A stretch of 64,000 nucleotides of DNA. Source: Clostridia bacterium (lineage in GTDB: Bacteria > Bacillota > Clostridia > Lachnospirales > Cellulosilyticaceae). The position numbers and the translations under genes are program-made. The stretch spans positions 62,001 through 126,000 of the forward strand of contig JARBUI010000005.1 in assembly GCA_029239755.1 (NCBI GenBank), given 5' to 3'. Below are positions 8,599 through 17,798 of this stretch, piece by piece. Below the pieces are notes generated by a model. The model searched no databases and was not told where the DNA came from. It saw nothing but the letters and a program-made list of their open reading frames with translations. The stretch's first letter is position 1. The number at the start of each line of letters is the position of its first letter.

Positions 8599-10662
8599 TT
8601 AAAGCGCATTATAAAGTTCTTCCTTAACGCCCCATTCTTTCATAGCCTCTTGTAATTGTTTGTTTTCAAAAGTTTTGAACTCGGGATCAATACTAAGTAT
8701 ATTTTTTACACATTGCTGTACTTCTTTTAAGGCTTTTGCATCTTGATATAAATTAGCAATTTTCATTTCTGGAAGACCGTGCTGCTTGGTTCCAAAAAAC
8801 TCACCCGGACCTCTTAACTTAAGATCCGTCTCTGCAATAACAAATCCATCTTGACTTTCTTCCATAATCTTTAGCCTTTTTTGTGTTACTTTATTTTTTG
8901 AGTCACTTACAAGTATACAATAAGACTTATATGTTCCTCTTCCAACTCTCCCTCTAAGCTGATGAAGCTGTGCAAGACCAAACCGCTCTGCATTCTCAAT
9001 AAGCATAACTGTAGCGTTCGGTACATTAACACCCACCTCTACTACTGTAGTAGAGACTAAAATATTTATTTCGCCCTTACTAAACTTTTGCATAATCTCA
9101 TTTTTTTCTTTTGGCTTCATTTTCCCGTGTAAAGGTTCAACAGAAATGCCTTTAAAAACTTCTGTTTTAAGGTACTCACTGTGCTCTACCACACTTATGA
9201 GATCATTATTTGTTTCGCCTTCTTCTACCATCGGGCAAATAATGTAACATTGTCTGCCTTCCTGCACTTCTTTTTCAATAAATCTATAAATACGCGTATG
9301 ATACGCAGAATCAACTGCATTTGTCTGAATAGGCTGTCTGCCTGGAGGAAGCTCATCAATAATAGAAATATCCATATCTCCATATAAAATAAGTGCCAAT
9401 GTTCTTGGAATAGGTGTTGCGGTCATAACCATTACATCTGCCGCTGCACCCTTTTCTGACAGCCTAAGTCTTTGTCTTACTCCGAACCGGTGCTGCTCAT
9501 CTGTAATGACAAGTCCAAGATTTGGGAGCTCAACATTTTCTTCAATAAGTGCATGAGTACCTACTACAATATGAAGTTTTTGCAAAAGAGCTGCCTTTAT
9601 TAGCTCTGCTTTTTGCTTTTTTGTAGTTGAACCAGTAAGAAGTGCAACTTCAATACCAAATGGTCCCATCAGTTTACTCAAAAACTCATAGTGCTGCATA
9701 GCTAGTACTTCTGTAGGTGCCATAAGTGCCCCTTGATAACCATTTCTAACGGCTATAAATAGAGCAATGGCCGCTACTACCGTTTTACCTGAACCAACAT
9801 CTCCCTGCACTAATCTATTCATGGCCATTTTACTTTTCATGTCTGCAATGATTTCTTTTAAAACTCTTTTTTGCGCATCAGTGAGAGCAAAAGGCAGATG
9901 CTCTAAAAAAAACTTGAGATCATCTGGAACCTGGTGAGGGATGCCAGCAATTTTTCGGGCAAAATCTGCTTTAAGTCTATATAAAGAAAGCTGCAGCATA
10001 AATAATTCCTCAAAGACAAGTCTCTTTCTAGCTTCAAAAAAAGCTTCAGAATTATTGGGGAAATGTATATTTCTAACTGCGTATTCTTTTGAAACTAAAT
10101 GATAATCCTCTCTAATTGAGGATGGCAGATAATCCTTAACAAACGGCATACATAGGTCTAAACTCTTTTCAATAAGTCCTCTTATAACCTTTTGAGACAA
10201 TTTACTTGTAGAAGGATAAATAGGCGTAATTTTAGCAACCTTCTCGATAGGTTCACTGTCTGTTATTCTTTGGTATTCAGGGGATTCCATTTCTATAGTA
10301 TTATATTTGCGCTTAATCTTACCATAAAAAAGATACCTCTCCCCAATAGAAAAATTGTTTTTCATATAAGCTTGTCCATAAAAAGTCACAAAAATACTGC
10401 CTGTTTCATCCTTCACTCTAAAAGAAACGATAATCTTCCCTGCTTTTTTAGAGACAGTAGGCACTGTAACAACAGCTGCCAAAATATTATTGTGCTCTTC
10501 CATTACACTGTCCTTAATAAGAACTATTTTCCTTCTGTCTTCATATTCTCTCGGATAGTGTTCAATCATATCCTTTAACGTAAAAATGCCTAACTTATTG
10601 AGTTTTGCAGCTACTTGCGTGCCTACACCCTTCACGGTCACTATTGACTGATTTAAACTCAT
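8599..10662 (-). CDS. recG: ATP-dependent DNA helicase RecG
   Basis: RecG reverses stalled replication forks and processes branched DNA. The 687-residue protein has an N-terminal OB-type wedge domain (about 1-200). Helicase core motifs follow: Walker A GDVGSGKT near 284, DEQHRFGV near 387, MTATPIPRT and LRGRVGRG. The C-terminal end matches the TRG region (DLKLRGPGEFFGTKQHG). The ATG has a modest ribosome site (GAGGCAAGAAAT). It follows the terminator behind fakA, so it may be partly insulated from fakA. Confidence 0.97.
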   Translation of the reverse strand: MSLNQSIVTVKGVGTQVAAKLNKLGIFTLKDMIEHYPREYEDRRKIVLIKDSVMEEHNNILAAVVTVPTVSKKAGKIIVSFRVKDETGSIFVTFYGQAYMKNNFSIGERYLFYGKIKRKYNTIEMESPEYQRITDSEPIEKVAKITPIYPSTSKLSQKVIRGLIEKSLDLCMPFVKDYLPSSIREDYHLVSKEYAVRNIHFPNNSEAFFEARKRLVFEELFMLQLSLYRLKADFARKIAGIPHQVPDDLKFFLEHLPFALTDAQKRVLKEIIADMKSKMAMNRLVQGDVGSGKTVVAAIALFIAVRNGYQGALMAPTEVLAMQHYEFLSKLMGPFGIEVALLTGSTTKKQKAELIKAALLQKLHIVVGTHALIEENVELPNLGLVITDEQHRFGVRQRLRLSEKGAAADVMVMTATPIPRTLALILYGDMDISIIDELPPGRQPIQTNAVDSAYHTRIYRFIEKEVQEGRQCYIICPMVEEGETNNDLISVVEHSEYLKTEVFKGISVEPLHGKMKPKEKNEIMQKFSKGEINILVSTTVVEVGVNVPNATVMLIENAERFGLAQLHQLRGRVGRGTYKSYCILVSDSKNKVTQKRLKIMEESQDGFVIAETDLKLRGPGEFFGTKQHGLPEMKIANLYQDAKALKEVQQCVKNILSIDPEFKTFENKQLQEAMKEWGVKEELYNAL

Positions 10663-10710
10663 ATTTCTTGCCTCATTTCTAACCTTTAGTCTTATGATAT
10701 TAAAACTAAA

Positions 10711-10729
10711 GTGCCGATAAAATCGGCAC
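10711..10729 (-). terminator. Intrinsic terminator/attenuator after fakA
   Basis: An 8-bp GC-rich stem (GTGCCGAT with ATCGGCAC, loop AAA) is followed on the minus strand by TTTAGTTTTAAT. It lies between fakA and recG, 32 bases after the fakA stop. Confidence 0.7.
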
Positions 10730-10761
10730 CCTTTATGGTCTATTCTATTTCTATTTGTAGT

Positions 10762-12408
10762 CTACTCTGCTGATATCATGAAATAATATACAGGCTGATT
10801 GCCATTGTAAAGTTCAACATCTGCATCTTCATAGACACCTTCAGCCACTGCCTTGAACTCTTTAGCCGTTTCATTTGTTATATCTTCACCATAATAAACA
10901 GTTATCACTTCTGCATCTTCTTTCATTTGTTTAATGAGAAGTGTAAACGTTTCTTTAAGATCTTCATTGTGTACTACTATTTTGCCTTCTAGGATGCCCA
11001 AATATTCACCCTCTATGATGTTTTCACCTTCGATTACCGTATCTCTAACTGCAATTGTTATTTGTGCAGTCTGAACAAGTGTAATTGCTTCATTCATATT
11101 ATCAATAATTTCGCTTACATCGCTGGATGAACCATCCTGAGCAATCATAGCGGATATGCCCTGAGGCATTGTTTTTGTTGGTACCACATAAACATTTGCC
11201 TTTTCTTCTAGAGCCGCTGCTTGCTCTGCAGCAAGAATAATATTTTTATTATTGGGAAGTACAATAACATTTTTGGCGTGACATTTCTTAATCGCACTTA
11301 GAATATCTTCTGTACTTGGATTCATTGTTTGACCGCCTTCAATAACAGCATCTACCCCAAGGCTCTTCATGATTTCTGCAATACCGCTTCCTGCTGCTAT
11401 AGAAACAAAAGCAATTTCTTTCTCTGGACCCTTATCTTCATTTTGTGGTGTATCCTGTTCATTGAAGATAGAAGAATGCTGCTCTCGCATATTTTCTATC
11501 TTTATGTTATTAAGGGCTCCAAATTCCAGTCCTTTTTGAAGCGCAAGTCCTGGGTTATCTGTATGGACATGTACTTTGATATAATCTTCATCAGATACAA
11601 CAACAATACTGTCTCCTATACTCTCTAAGTAAACTTTTACGGATTCTTCATTATAGTTTGATGTTTTTAACCGTTCTACTATAAATTCAGTGCAATAGCC
11701 AAAGGTTATGTCCTCTGTATTAAAATTCTTAAGCGCACTAAATGCAGCTGCTGAGGTACTTATTTCCGGTTTTTTTATTTCTACTTCAAGATTTTCTATA
11801 ATAACCTTAGCTGCTCCCTCAAGAATACATAATAAGCCTTGTCCGCCTGCATCTACAACCCCTGCTTCTTTAAGTACTGGCAGCATATCTGGGGTTTTAC
11901 TGAGCACATCATAGCCATGCGCTAAAACCTCTTTTATAAATATTTCTATATCAGAAGTCTCAAGACTAATTTCTAACGCTTTAAGTGCTATTTCTCTTGC
12001 TACCGTTAATATGGTACCTTCTTTAGGCTTCATTACTGCCTTATAGGCTGTATCTACGCCCTTTTGAAAAGCATTAGCTAGCGCAATAGTATCTACTTCC
12101 TGATTATCTTCAATACCCCTTGAGAAGCCTCTTATAAGCTGTGATAGAATAACACCTGAATTACCCCTGGCACCTCTTAAAGAACCTACAGCAGCTGCTT
12201 TTGTAACTTCCATAGCACTAACAGCTTCTATCATCCCTACTTCTTTGGCAGCTGCTAACATAGTAAGTGACATATTAGTACCCGTATCACCATCTGGAAC
12301 CGGAAATACATTAAGTTCATTTACCATTTGTTTTTTTTCATCTAGTAGCTGAGCTCCTGCTATGAACATTGCCTGCAGCTGCTTAGCATCTATTCTTTTC
12401 AATTTCAC
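10762..12408 (-). CDS. fakA: DAK/DegV-linked fatty acid kinase subunit A (YloV family)
   Basis: This 548-residue protein has an N-terminal DAK kinase-like (DhaL) domain with the metal/ATP motif NVFPVPDGDTGTN near residues 34-46 and RGNSGVILS near 83-91. The C-terminal half is of DAK1_2 type. In Staphylococcus FakA phosphorylates fatty acids held by a DegV-family FakB partner, feeding exogenous fatty acids into phospholipids. No FakB gene is in this window. I start it at GTG 12408, 9 bases after AGGAGG; the TTG at 12426 overlaps that ribosome site. The adjacent asp23-like gene is a typical neighbour (yloU-yloV). Confidence 0.92.
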   Translation of the reverse strand: MKLKRIDAKQLQAMFIAGAQLLDEKKQMVNELNVFPVPDGDTGTNMSLTMLAAAKEVGMIEAVSAMEVTKAAAVGSLRGARGNSGVILSQLIRGFSRGIEDNQEVDTIALANAFQKGVDTAYKAVMKPKEGTILTVAREIALKALEISLETSDIEIFIKEVLAHGYDVLSKTPDMLPVLKEAGVVDAGGQGLLCILEGAAKVIIENLEVEIKKPEISTSAAAFSALKNFNTEDITFGYCTEFIVERLKTSNYNEESVKVYLESIGDSIVVVSDEDYIKVHVHTDNPGLALQKGLEFGALNNIKIENMREQHSSIFNEQDTPQNEDKGPEKEIAFVSIAAGSGIAEIMKSLGVDAVIEGGQTMNPSTEDILSAIKKCHAKNVIVLPNNKNIILAAEQAAALEEKANVYVVPTKTMPQGISAMIAQDGSSSDVSEIIDNMNEAITLVQTAQITIAVRDTVIEGENIIEGEYLGILEGKIVVHNEDLKETFTLLIKQMKEDAEVITVYYGEDITNETAKEFKAVAEGVYEDADVELYNGNQPVYYFMISAE

Positions 12409-12449
12409 CTTTATATGCCTCCTCAAACCTCTCGTTCTTAAAACAAGTG

Positions 12450-12809
12450 TTATTCCTTATCTACTCTTACGCCTTCAATAAAAATCTTAATATGCTCAAC
12501 TTCAATTCCAAGCATGTCTTTTACCTTATATTTTACTGTACTCATCAAATTGTCTGCCACTGCAGATATCTTAGTCCCATACTCCACTATAATATGAAAA
12601 TCGATACTGGCTTTATTATCATTTAAGCGTACAGCTATTCCTCTTGTTAAACTTTCACCTTTTAGAAGCTGCACAATTCCATCTTTTACGTTACGTGCTG
12701 CCATCCCTACTATCCCATAGCATTCCATGGCTATCATGCCGCTTATTTGTGCAATGACTTCTTCTTCAATCATAATGCTTCCATACTCATTAGAAAATTT
12801 ATTTGGCAT
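12450..12809 (-). CDS. Asp23/Gls24 family protein (YloU-like)
   Basis: This 119-residue cytoplasmic protein belongs to the alkaline-shock/Gls24 family, shown by the stretch EEVIAQISGMIAMECYGIVGMA and the later strand pattern IDFHIIVEYGTKISAVADN. Family members contribute to envelope stress tolerance or membrane homeostasis, but the molecular role is not settled. It is the first gene before fakA, 41 bases upstream, as in Bacillus yloU-yloV. A second family member lies at 50495-50875. Confidence 0.9.
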   Translation of the reverse strand: MPNKFSNEYGSIMIEEEVIAQISGMIAMECYGIVGMAARNVKDGIVQLLKGESLTRGIAVRLNDNKASIDFHIIVEYGTKISAVADNLMSTVKYKVKDMLGIEVEHIKIFIEGVRVDKE

Positions 12810-12883
12810 ATAACAGTCCTCCTAATCTATACTTATCTCCTGACTATATTCTATAGCACTTATAATATGATTAACTTCACATC

Positions 12884-12912
12884 ATTATATCATATAGTTC
12901 TATTATAAAAAA
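12884..12912 (-). promoter_or_regulatory. Possible promoter for asp23(yloU)-fakA
   Basis: A perfect TATAAT is at 12884-12889 on the minus strand, but the -35 at the right distance is only TTTTTT. A second TATAAT-like stretch lies about 20 bases further upstream. It faces away from the rpmB promoter. Confidence 0.4.
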
Positions 12913-12971
12913 GTAGTAATACCTCTAAATAATTTTAATAAATCTGATAAAAAATAAAACCTAATCAATAC

Positions 12972-13000
12972 TTGTAATATTGACTATTATCTGCTACAAT
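12972..13000 (+). promoter_or_regulatory. rpmB promoter
   Basis: TTGTAA (12972-12977) and TACAAT (12995-13000) are separated by 17 bases, and the site lies 43 bases upstream of the rpmB start. An overlapping TTGACT at 12980-12985 is at the wrong distance. Confidence 0.55.
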
Positions 13001-13043
13001 ATAGCTTGTTATGTCAGGGATTAAAATCAAGGAGGTGTTCAAA

Positions 13044-13229
13044 GTGGCAAAATGTGATATTTGTTCTAAAGACGTACATTTTGGTATTAAAGTTAGCCAC
13101 TCTCATAGAAGATCTAATAAAATGTGGAAAGCAAACGTTAGAAAAGTTAGAGTAGCTCAAAATGGAGCTGTTAAAACTATGAACGTATGTACACGTTGTT
13201 TACGTTCTAACCTAGTTGCTCGTGCCTAA
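13044..13229 (+). CDS. rpmB: 50S ribosomal protein L28
   Basis: L28 is a small structural protein of the large ribosomal subunit. The 61-residue product begins with GTG at 13044 (MAKCDICSKD), 6 bases after AAGGAGGTG. Two CxxC pairs (CDIC near the start and CTRC near residue 52-55) indicate the zinc-ribbon form. The basic central segment VSHSHRRSNKMW is diagnostic. It stands alone on the plus strand with its own promoter and terminator, divergent from asp23(yloU). Confidence 0.97.
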   Translation: MAKCDICSKDVHFGIKVSHSHRRSNKMWKANVRKVRVAQNGAVKTMNVCTRCLRSNLVARA

Positions 13230-13267
13230 TAAGTCAATCTATAATCAAACATTTTTTTATTAAAAAA

Positions 13268-13291
13268 GCGGACATCCCTTAAGATGTTCGC
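13268..13291. terminator. Bidirectional terminator between rpmB and the 46-aa gene
   Basis: A 9-bp stem (GCGGACATC with GATGTTCGC, one G-U wobble) has a 6-base loop. T-rich tracts follow on both sides (AATTTTTT on plus, CTTTTTTAA on minus), which suits two convergent genes. Confidence 0.8.
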
Positions 13292-13316
13292 TGTTAATTT
13301 TTTATAAACCTTTTTT

Positions 13317-13457
13317 TCAGCATTTAAACATGCCACATCCAATGCAGATTAATATAAATGCTGTCGTAAAAATCCATCCTAGTGCTGGTACAATAATGAC
13401 TAGTATCATACCAAGACCTATACAAAAACAACAAAGGCCGGTTATTCTTCGTTTCAT
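13317..13457 (-). CDS. Small Cys-rich membrane peptide, 46 aa
   Basis: This unannotated small gene encodes MKRRITGLCCFCIGLGMILV... and ends in GCGMFKC. It has one or two hydrophobic segments (about residues 7-24 and 26-42), a positively charged start and five cysteines (CCFC, LIC, GCG and terminal C). The ATG lies 5 bases after an AGGCGG ribosome site. It follows thiN at a distance of 85 bases and shares the terminator with rpmB. The composition and layout suggest a real single-pass or hairpin membrane peptide. Its function is unknown, and the plus-strand ORF over the same bases lacks a ribosome site. Confidence 0.6.
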   Translation of the reverse strand: MKRRITGLCCFCIGLGMILVIIVPALGWIFTTAFILICIGCGMFKC

Positions 13458-13516
13458 TATACCGCCTGCTTCCTCTAACTGGTTATTCTATTATTATTGT
13501 ATTCCCCCCACAAAAA

Positions 13517-13538
13517 AAAGAGCACTTTTGGCTCATTT
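13517..13538 (-). terminator. Weak intrinsic terminator after thiN
   Basis: A short stem GAGC/GCTC with loop CAAAAGT is followed on the minus strand by eight T residues. The GC stem is only 4 bp, so read-through into the 46-aa gene is likely. Confidence 0.45.
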
Positions 13539-13542
13539 TTTC

Positions 13543-14175
13543 TTAATCTCTCGATTGTATCACTAATAATAACCCCTGTTTTATAGAAATTGATGCTGTT
13601 TGCTTAAGCATATAATTACTAACCCCTAAAGGTTTGCCAGCCAAAAGCGTACCCTCTTTAAGCGGATACCCTAAATTAGTCGTATGAATACCCGATACCT
13701 CCGCACTAAACGGCAGCAAACTAACTATATCCCCTTTTCGCCCGTATATCGTAGCAGATTTATCAATAAGAGTCACAGTATTATAAGGATTCATGAGGCT
13801 AGCTCTGACGCCTTTCCTCAGTGCTTTATAAAGCAGATGAACATTAGCTAAAGAGTGGTCCATCCTCGTACCAAGGCCTCCGTATAAATCTACTTGCTTT
13901 GCGCCTCTCTCTATAGCTCTGTCAAGTGCAATTTCTGTATCTGTCTCATCCTTTATGGGTGATAATGCTTCAATAGGGACATTTTTATCCTTAAAATATT
14001 GTAAATCTCCCAAAGGGGTGCTGTCAAAATCCCCTACTATAAGGTCGGGACTGACCCCTAAGTGTCTTGCATGCTTCATGCCGTTATCTGCACAAATAAT
14101 AAAATCATACTGTTCGATATGATCGCAAAATGAATAATTGCCATAATCACCATTGGTAAATATTAAACACTTCAT
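13543..14175 (-). CDS. thiN: Thiamine pyrophosphokinase
   Basis: This enzyme transfers pyrophosphate from ATP to thiamine, giving the cofactor thiamine diphosphate. The 210-residue protein has the family motifs ICADNGMKHARHLG, VGDFDST (residues about 47-53) and KDETDTEIAL, the last containing metal and ATP ligands, plus GGLGTRMDHSLANVHLL. The ATG follows GAGGCGTAGAAG and is 3 bases behind the rpe stop. The rsgA-rpe-thiN order is conserved in Firmicutes. No TPP riboswitch precedes it. Confidence 0.95.
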   Translation of the reverse strand: MKCLIFTNGDYGNYSFCDHIEQYDFIICADNGMKHARHLGVSPDLIVGDFDSTPLGDLQYFKDKNVPIEALSPIKDETDTEIALDRAIERGAKQVDLYGGLGTRMDHSLANVHLLYKALRKGVRASLMNPYNTVTLIDKSATIYGRKGDIVSLLPFSAEVSGIHTTNLGYPLKEGTLLAGKPLGVSNYMLKQTASISIKQGLLLVIQSRD

Positions 14176-14178
14176 CTT

Positions 14179-14844
14179 CTACGCCTCATATTTTTTAAAT
14201 AATTCTAAAAAGAGTCTGGTGTTTCCTTCGGCATCTTTCCCATCGAAAACAGACGAACCAGCTACAATCAGATTAGCTCCCGCCTCTATTATTTCCTGCA
14301 CATTATCAAAATTCACACCGCCATCGACCTGTATGAGTAAATGCTTATTATACTCTTCTGCTAATTTTTTCACTTCTCTTAGCTTTTGAAGAGAATAGGG
14401 AATAAACTTCTGCCCGCCAAAGCCAGGGTTAACTGACATAATAAGAACCAGCTCAACGTCTGAAATAATAGGTATTAAGCTGCTTACAGGCGTTCCAGGG
14501 TTAATAGATACTCCTGCCTTCATACCTAATGCATGGATTTGCTGAATGAGCCTATGAATGTGCCTTGTTGCTTCTAAATGCACTGTTATAATATCTGCTC
14601 CGGCGTCTTTAAAGTCCTCTAAAAACTCTTCAGGATGTTCTATCATGAGATGCACATCCATAACCCCTGTAATATGTTTTCTTAATGCTTTTGCAATAGG
14701 TGCACCTAAGGTAATGTTAGGAACGAAGTTACCGTCCATCACATCCACATGAATATACTCTGCACCTCCCTTTTGAACACACTTAATATCTTTCTCCAAA
14801 TTGGCAAAGTCTGCTGATAATATTGACGGAGCTAGATTAACCAT
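14179..14844 (-). CDS. rpe: Ribulose-phosphate 3-epimerase
   Basis: Rpe interconverts ribulose-5-phosphate and xylulose-5-phosphate in the pentose phosphate pathway. The 221-residue TIM barrel starts with LAPSILSADFANLE and shows HVDVMDGNFVPN, DVHLMIEHPE (metal-ligand His and catalytic Asp), MSVNPGFGGQ and the phosphate-binding VDGGVN. The ATG lies behind AAGGAGATGGTAAA and abuts rsgA (1-base gap). Confidence 0.97.
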   Translation of the reverse strand: MVNLAPSILSADFANLEKDIKCVQKGGAEYIHVDVMDGNFVPNITLGAPIAKALRKHITGVMDVHLMIEHPEEFLEDFKDAGADIITVHLEATRHIHRLIQQIHALGMKAGVSINPGTPVSSLIPIISDVELVLIMSVNPGFGGQKFIPYSLQKLREVKKLAEEYNKHLLIQVDGGVNFDNVQEIIEAGANLIVAGSSVFDGKDAEGNTRLFLELFKKYEA

Positions 14845-14845
14845 T

Positions 14846-15739
14846 TTACCATCTCCTTACATCTTGTAATTGATTATAGTAAGCTATATAGTTAGCATAT
14901 CTTTCTTCAAATATTAACCCCTCACCTAAAGCCTTTTTAACGGCGCAGCCAGGTTCATGAGTATGTGAACAGCCATTAAATTTACACTGTCCTTCAAACT
15001 CTTTAAACTCTTTAAAGTAATATTTAAGATCATCCTTTTCGACACCTTCTAATTGAAGAGATGTAAACCCAGGCGTATCTAAAACAAATCCGCCCATACT
15101 AAGAGGGATAAGTTCTACATGTCTTGTAGTGTGCTTTCCTCTTTTAATCTTATCACTTACAGCCCCTGTTTCTAACCCAAGACCTTTTTCAATCGTATTT
15201 AATAGAGTTGATTTCCCAACTCCTGAAGGCCCTGCAAAAACAGTGGTTTTATCTTTTAATTTTTCTTTTAATTTTTCTATATTAATTTCTTTTTTTGCTG
15301 ATAAACATATGACATCATAACCAATCTTTGTATATCTATCAATAACATATCTGTAATTTTGTTCGTTACCAGCATCAATCTTATTTAGTACGATATAAGG
15401 TATTATATTTTCTTTTTCAATCATAATAAGAAATCTATCAAGAAGATCTAGATGAAGTTCCGGATAAGTTACAGAAAACACTACAATAGCTTGATCAACA
15501 TTTGAAACTGGAGGCCTGATTAAACTGTTTTTTCTATCAAGTATCTCTTCTATGACCGCAGCTTGATATTTATCATTCGAGTTTTCCTCTGGCATCAGTG
15601 TAATAAGCACATTATCCCCAATTAAGGGGATAATGTTATCTTTTCTAAATATACCTCTAGCTTTGCATTCATATATGGTTTGATTTGCTTCTACATAGTA
15701 AAATCCTGCAATACCTTTTATAATAGTACCTTGTACCAT
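14846..15739 (-). CDS. rsgA: Ribosome small-subunit-dependent GTPase A
   Basis: RsgA is a circularly permuted GTPase that checks late 30S maturation. The 297-residue protein has an N-terminal OB fold, then motifs in permuted order: G4 (LNKID), G1 GPSGVGKSTLLN, G3 (DTPGF). A C-terminal zinc knuckle has the ligands C...CxH..EPGC (CKFNGCSHTHEPGC). I start at ATG 15739, behind GAGGTG, not at the upstream in-frame start at 15799, which would overlap prkC. It lies 4 bases after prkC, matching the Bacillus prpC-prkC-cpgA-rpe order. Confidence 0.96.
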   Translation of the reverse strand: MVQGTIIKGIAGFYYVEANQTIYECKARGIFRKDNIIPLIGDNVLITLMPEENSNDKYQAAVIEEILDRKNSLIRPPVSNVDQAIVVFSVTYPELHLDLLDRFLIMIEKENIIPYIVLNKIDAGNEQNYRYVIDRYTKIGYDVICLSAKKEINIEKLKEKLKDKTTVFAGPSGVGKSTLLNTIEKGLGLETGAVSDKIKRGKHTTRHVELIPLSMGGFVLDTPGFTSLQLEGVEKDDLKYYFKEFKEFEGQCKFNGCSHTHEPGCAVKKALGEGLIFEERYANYIAYYNQLQDVRRW

Positions 15740-15743
15740 ATGA

Positions 15744-17798
15744 TTACACCTCATTGAAATCAATTTGATCTTGATAAGATGGTATTGTTTTACCGTCAAA
15801 GTAAGTATCTAAAGTTCCTTTGCCTTTTCCTTTAATAGGAATATCCAGTGGAAATAGATCTTTTTGAACTTGCTGATCAAAAACTACCCTTGAGCCATCT
15901 TCTGTTGTAAGCTTTATCATAACATGATAAACATCTTTTACTTCAATATCTGAAGGCACATTTCTTAAAGTAAATGTCTTTGTAATGAGTTCTGAATCGC
16001 CTGGCACTTCAGGCGTTTCAGGCGTTTCATCGCTTGGCTCTTCTTCTTCTATCTTTTTGCCAGTACTTATGACAACATCAATGGCACTGTCTTCTTCAAT
16101 TTGTTTGTTTGGGCTCACACTTTGACTTATAATAAGCCCTGCTGCAACCGTATCACTTTCTTCTTCTTTCTTAGCTCCAAGCCTTAATTTGGCATTACGC
16201 AAGCTAATTTCTGCGTCTTGCAGTGTCATATTAGATAAATTAGGCACATTAACAAGTACAACCTGTGGTCCTTTACTTACAACTATCGTAATCTTAGTCG
16301 TCTCATCTATACTTTGTCCTGCACTCGGTACTTGATCCATAACTTTACCAATTTCCATGGTATCATCGTAAGCACCTTCTACTACATATAACAGTCCTTG
16401 ATCCATCAGAAGCTTTTCAGCACTGCTTCTGTCAAGCCCAATAAGATCAGGTACCCTTAGTTCAGTTTCTTCTACTATCTTGGCAGTAGCAAGTGTAACC
16501 TCAACAACTGTACCAGGCTTTACAATATCATTTTCTTCAGGATTTTGTTTAAAGATAGTTCCTACAGGGGCTAAGTCTGAAGGTTCTTCGCCTATTATGC
16601 TTATCTTAAGTTTATAGGATTTCAAAAGATTTTCAGCTTGTTCTACGGTTTTACCTGTAAGATTAGGCACTAGTACTTCTTTTGATTTTCCCATGCCTGG
16701 AAGCCATAAGAAAAGTGCAGCTGATAGTATAATAATGATAACCAAAGTCGCTAAAACCCCGCCTACACTTACAAGTACTTTATAAAGCGTAGAGACCTCT
16801 TCATCACTTTCATCCTCTTCATCCAAAGACGGCATTTCAGTATAGGCATTTGGCTTATTAGACGTATGTCTTTGCCCAGCTCTGTTACCATTATTTCTTA
16901 TATATTCAGTTTCAAGATCTGTCAGCAATATGGTCTGATCTGAAACTTCATTACTTTCAACAACATAATTTGGATCTGCAAGAATGCCTTTCATATCCTT
17001 TAACATTTCATCAGCATTTTGATATCTGGAAACTTGACTTTTATGAGTTGCTTTTAAAATAAGCTTTTCCAGATTAGGCATTACAGCTGGATTAAACTGA
17101 GTTGGCATTGGCAAATCTTCATTAATATGCTTAAGCGCAATAGAAATATGTGAATCAGCTTCAAAAGGAAGCTTCTTAGTAGCAAGTTCAAACAAAACAA
17201 TCCCACAGGAATATAAATCACTTGTTTCATTAACATATTTACCTTTTGCCTGTTCAGGTGAAAAATAATGTACTGAGCCAATTGCATTTCCTGTCGCAAC
17301 TACAGTGGACGAATCAACTGCTTTAGCAATACCAAAATCCGTAACCTTTAAGACATTATCGTGGGTTACTAAAATATTCTGAGGCTTAATATCCCTATGA
17401 ATGATTTTCTTTCTATGAGCGTGTCTTAATGCAGATACTATTTGTACGCCAAATTCTAAGACCATTTTAGAGTCAAATGGGCCATCCTCAGCTATCACAT
17501 CCTTAAGTGTTTTCCCTTCTACATACTCCATAACAATATAGTGAAGGTCATGATCACTGCCTACATCATAAATGCCTACAATATTTGGATGTGAAAGACT
17601 TGCTGCTGCTAAAGCTTCTTTTCTAAATTTAGCCACAAATTCTTCATCTGATACAAACTCTTCACGAAGCACCTTAATAGCTACAAATCTTTGCAATCTA
17701 TTACATCTTGCCTTATAAACTATAGACATGCCGCCTGCGCCTATCTTTTCAATAATCTCATAGCGATCCCCTAGTATAGTTCCTGGTGTTAACATCAT
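15744..17798 (-). CDS. prkC: Membrane Ser/Thr protein kinase with three PASTA domains
   Basis: This transmembrane kinase senses peptidoglycan fragments or lipid II and phosphorylates cell-wall, translation and germination targets. The 684-residue protein has a kinase domain at about 1-270: glycine loop IGAGGMSIV near 19-27, Lys42, HRDIKPQN at 134-141 and DFG at 154-156. An acidic linker, a single TM segment (about 339-366) and three extracellular PASTA repeats (about 372-438, 439-509, 510-580) follow. A tail of about 100 residues continues after the last PASTA, starting with a Glu/Pro-rich stretch; I do not recognise it. The ATG overlaps the stp stop by 4 bases. Confidence 0.95.
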   Translation of the reverse strand: MMLTPGTILGDRYEIIEKIGAGGMSIVYKARCNRLQRFVAIKVLREEFVSDEEFVAKFRKEALAAASLSHPNIVGIYDVGSDHDLHYIVMEYVEGKTLKDVIAEDGPFDSKMVLEFGVQIVSALRHAHRKKIIHRDIKPQNILVTHDNVLKVTDFGIAKAVDSSTVVATGNAIGSVHYFSPEQAKGKYVNETSDLYSCGIVLFELATKKLPFEADSHISIALKHINEDLPMPTQFNPAVMPNLEKLILKATHKSQVSRYQNADEMLKDMKGILADPNYVVESNEVSDQTILLTDLETEYIRNNGNRAGQRHTSNKPNAYTEMPSLDEEDESDEEVSTLYKVLVSVGGVLATLVIIIILSAALFLWLPGMGKSKEVLVPNLTGKTVEQAENLLKSYKLKISIIGEEPSDLAPVGTIFKQNPEENDIVKPGTVVEVTLATAKIVEETELRVPDLIGLDRSSAEKLLMDQGLLYVVEGAYDDTMEIGKVMDQVPSAGQSIDETTKITIVVSKGPQVVLVNVPNLSNMTLQDAEISLRNAKLRLGAKKEEESDTVAAGLIISQSVSPNKQIEEDSAIDVVISTGKKIEEEEPSDETPETPEVPGDSELITKTFTLRNVPSDIEVKDVYHVMIKLTTEDGSRVVFDQQVQKDLFPLDIPIKGKGKGTLDTYFDGKTIPSYQDQIDFNEV

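Noticed and set aside
13330-13566. Plus-strand 78-residue frame downstream of rpmB
   Set aside because: It is the shadow of the 46-residue minus-strand gene and the thiN 3' end, and has no ribosome site.
13543-14175. TPP riboswitch for thiN
   Set aside because: The gene starts 3 bases after rpe, inside an operon, with no room for a leader element.
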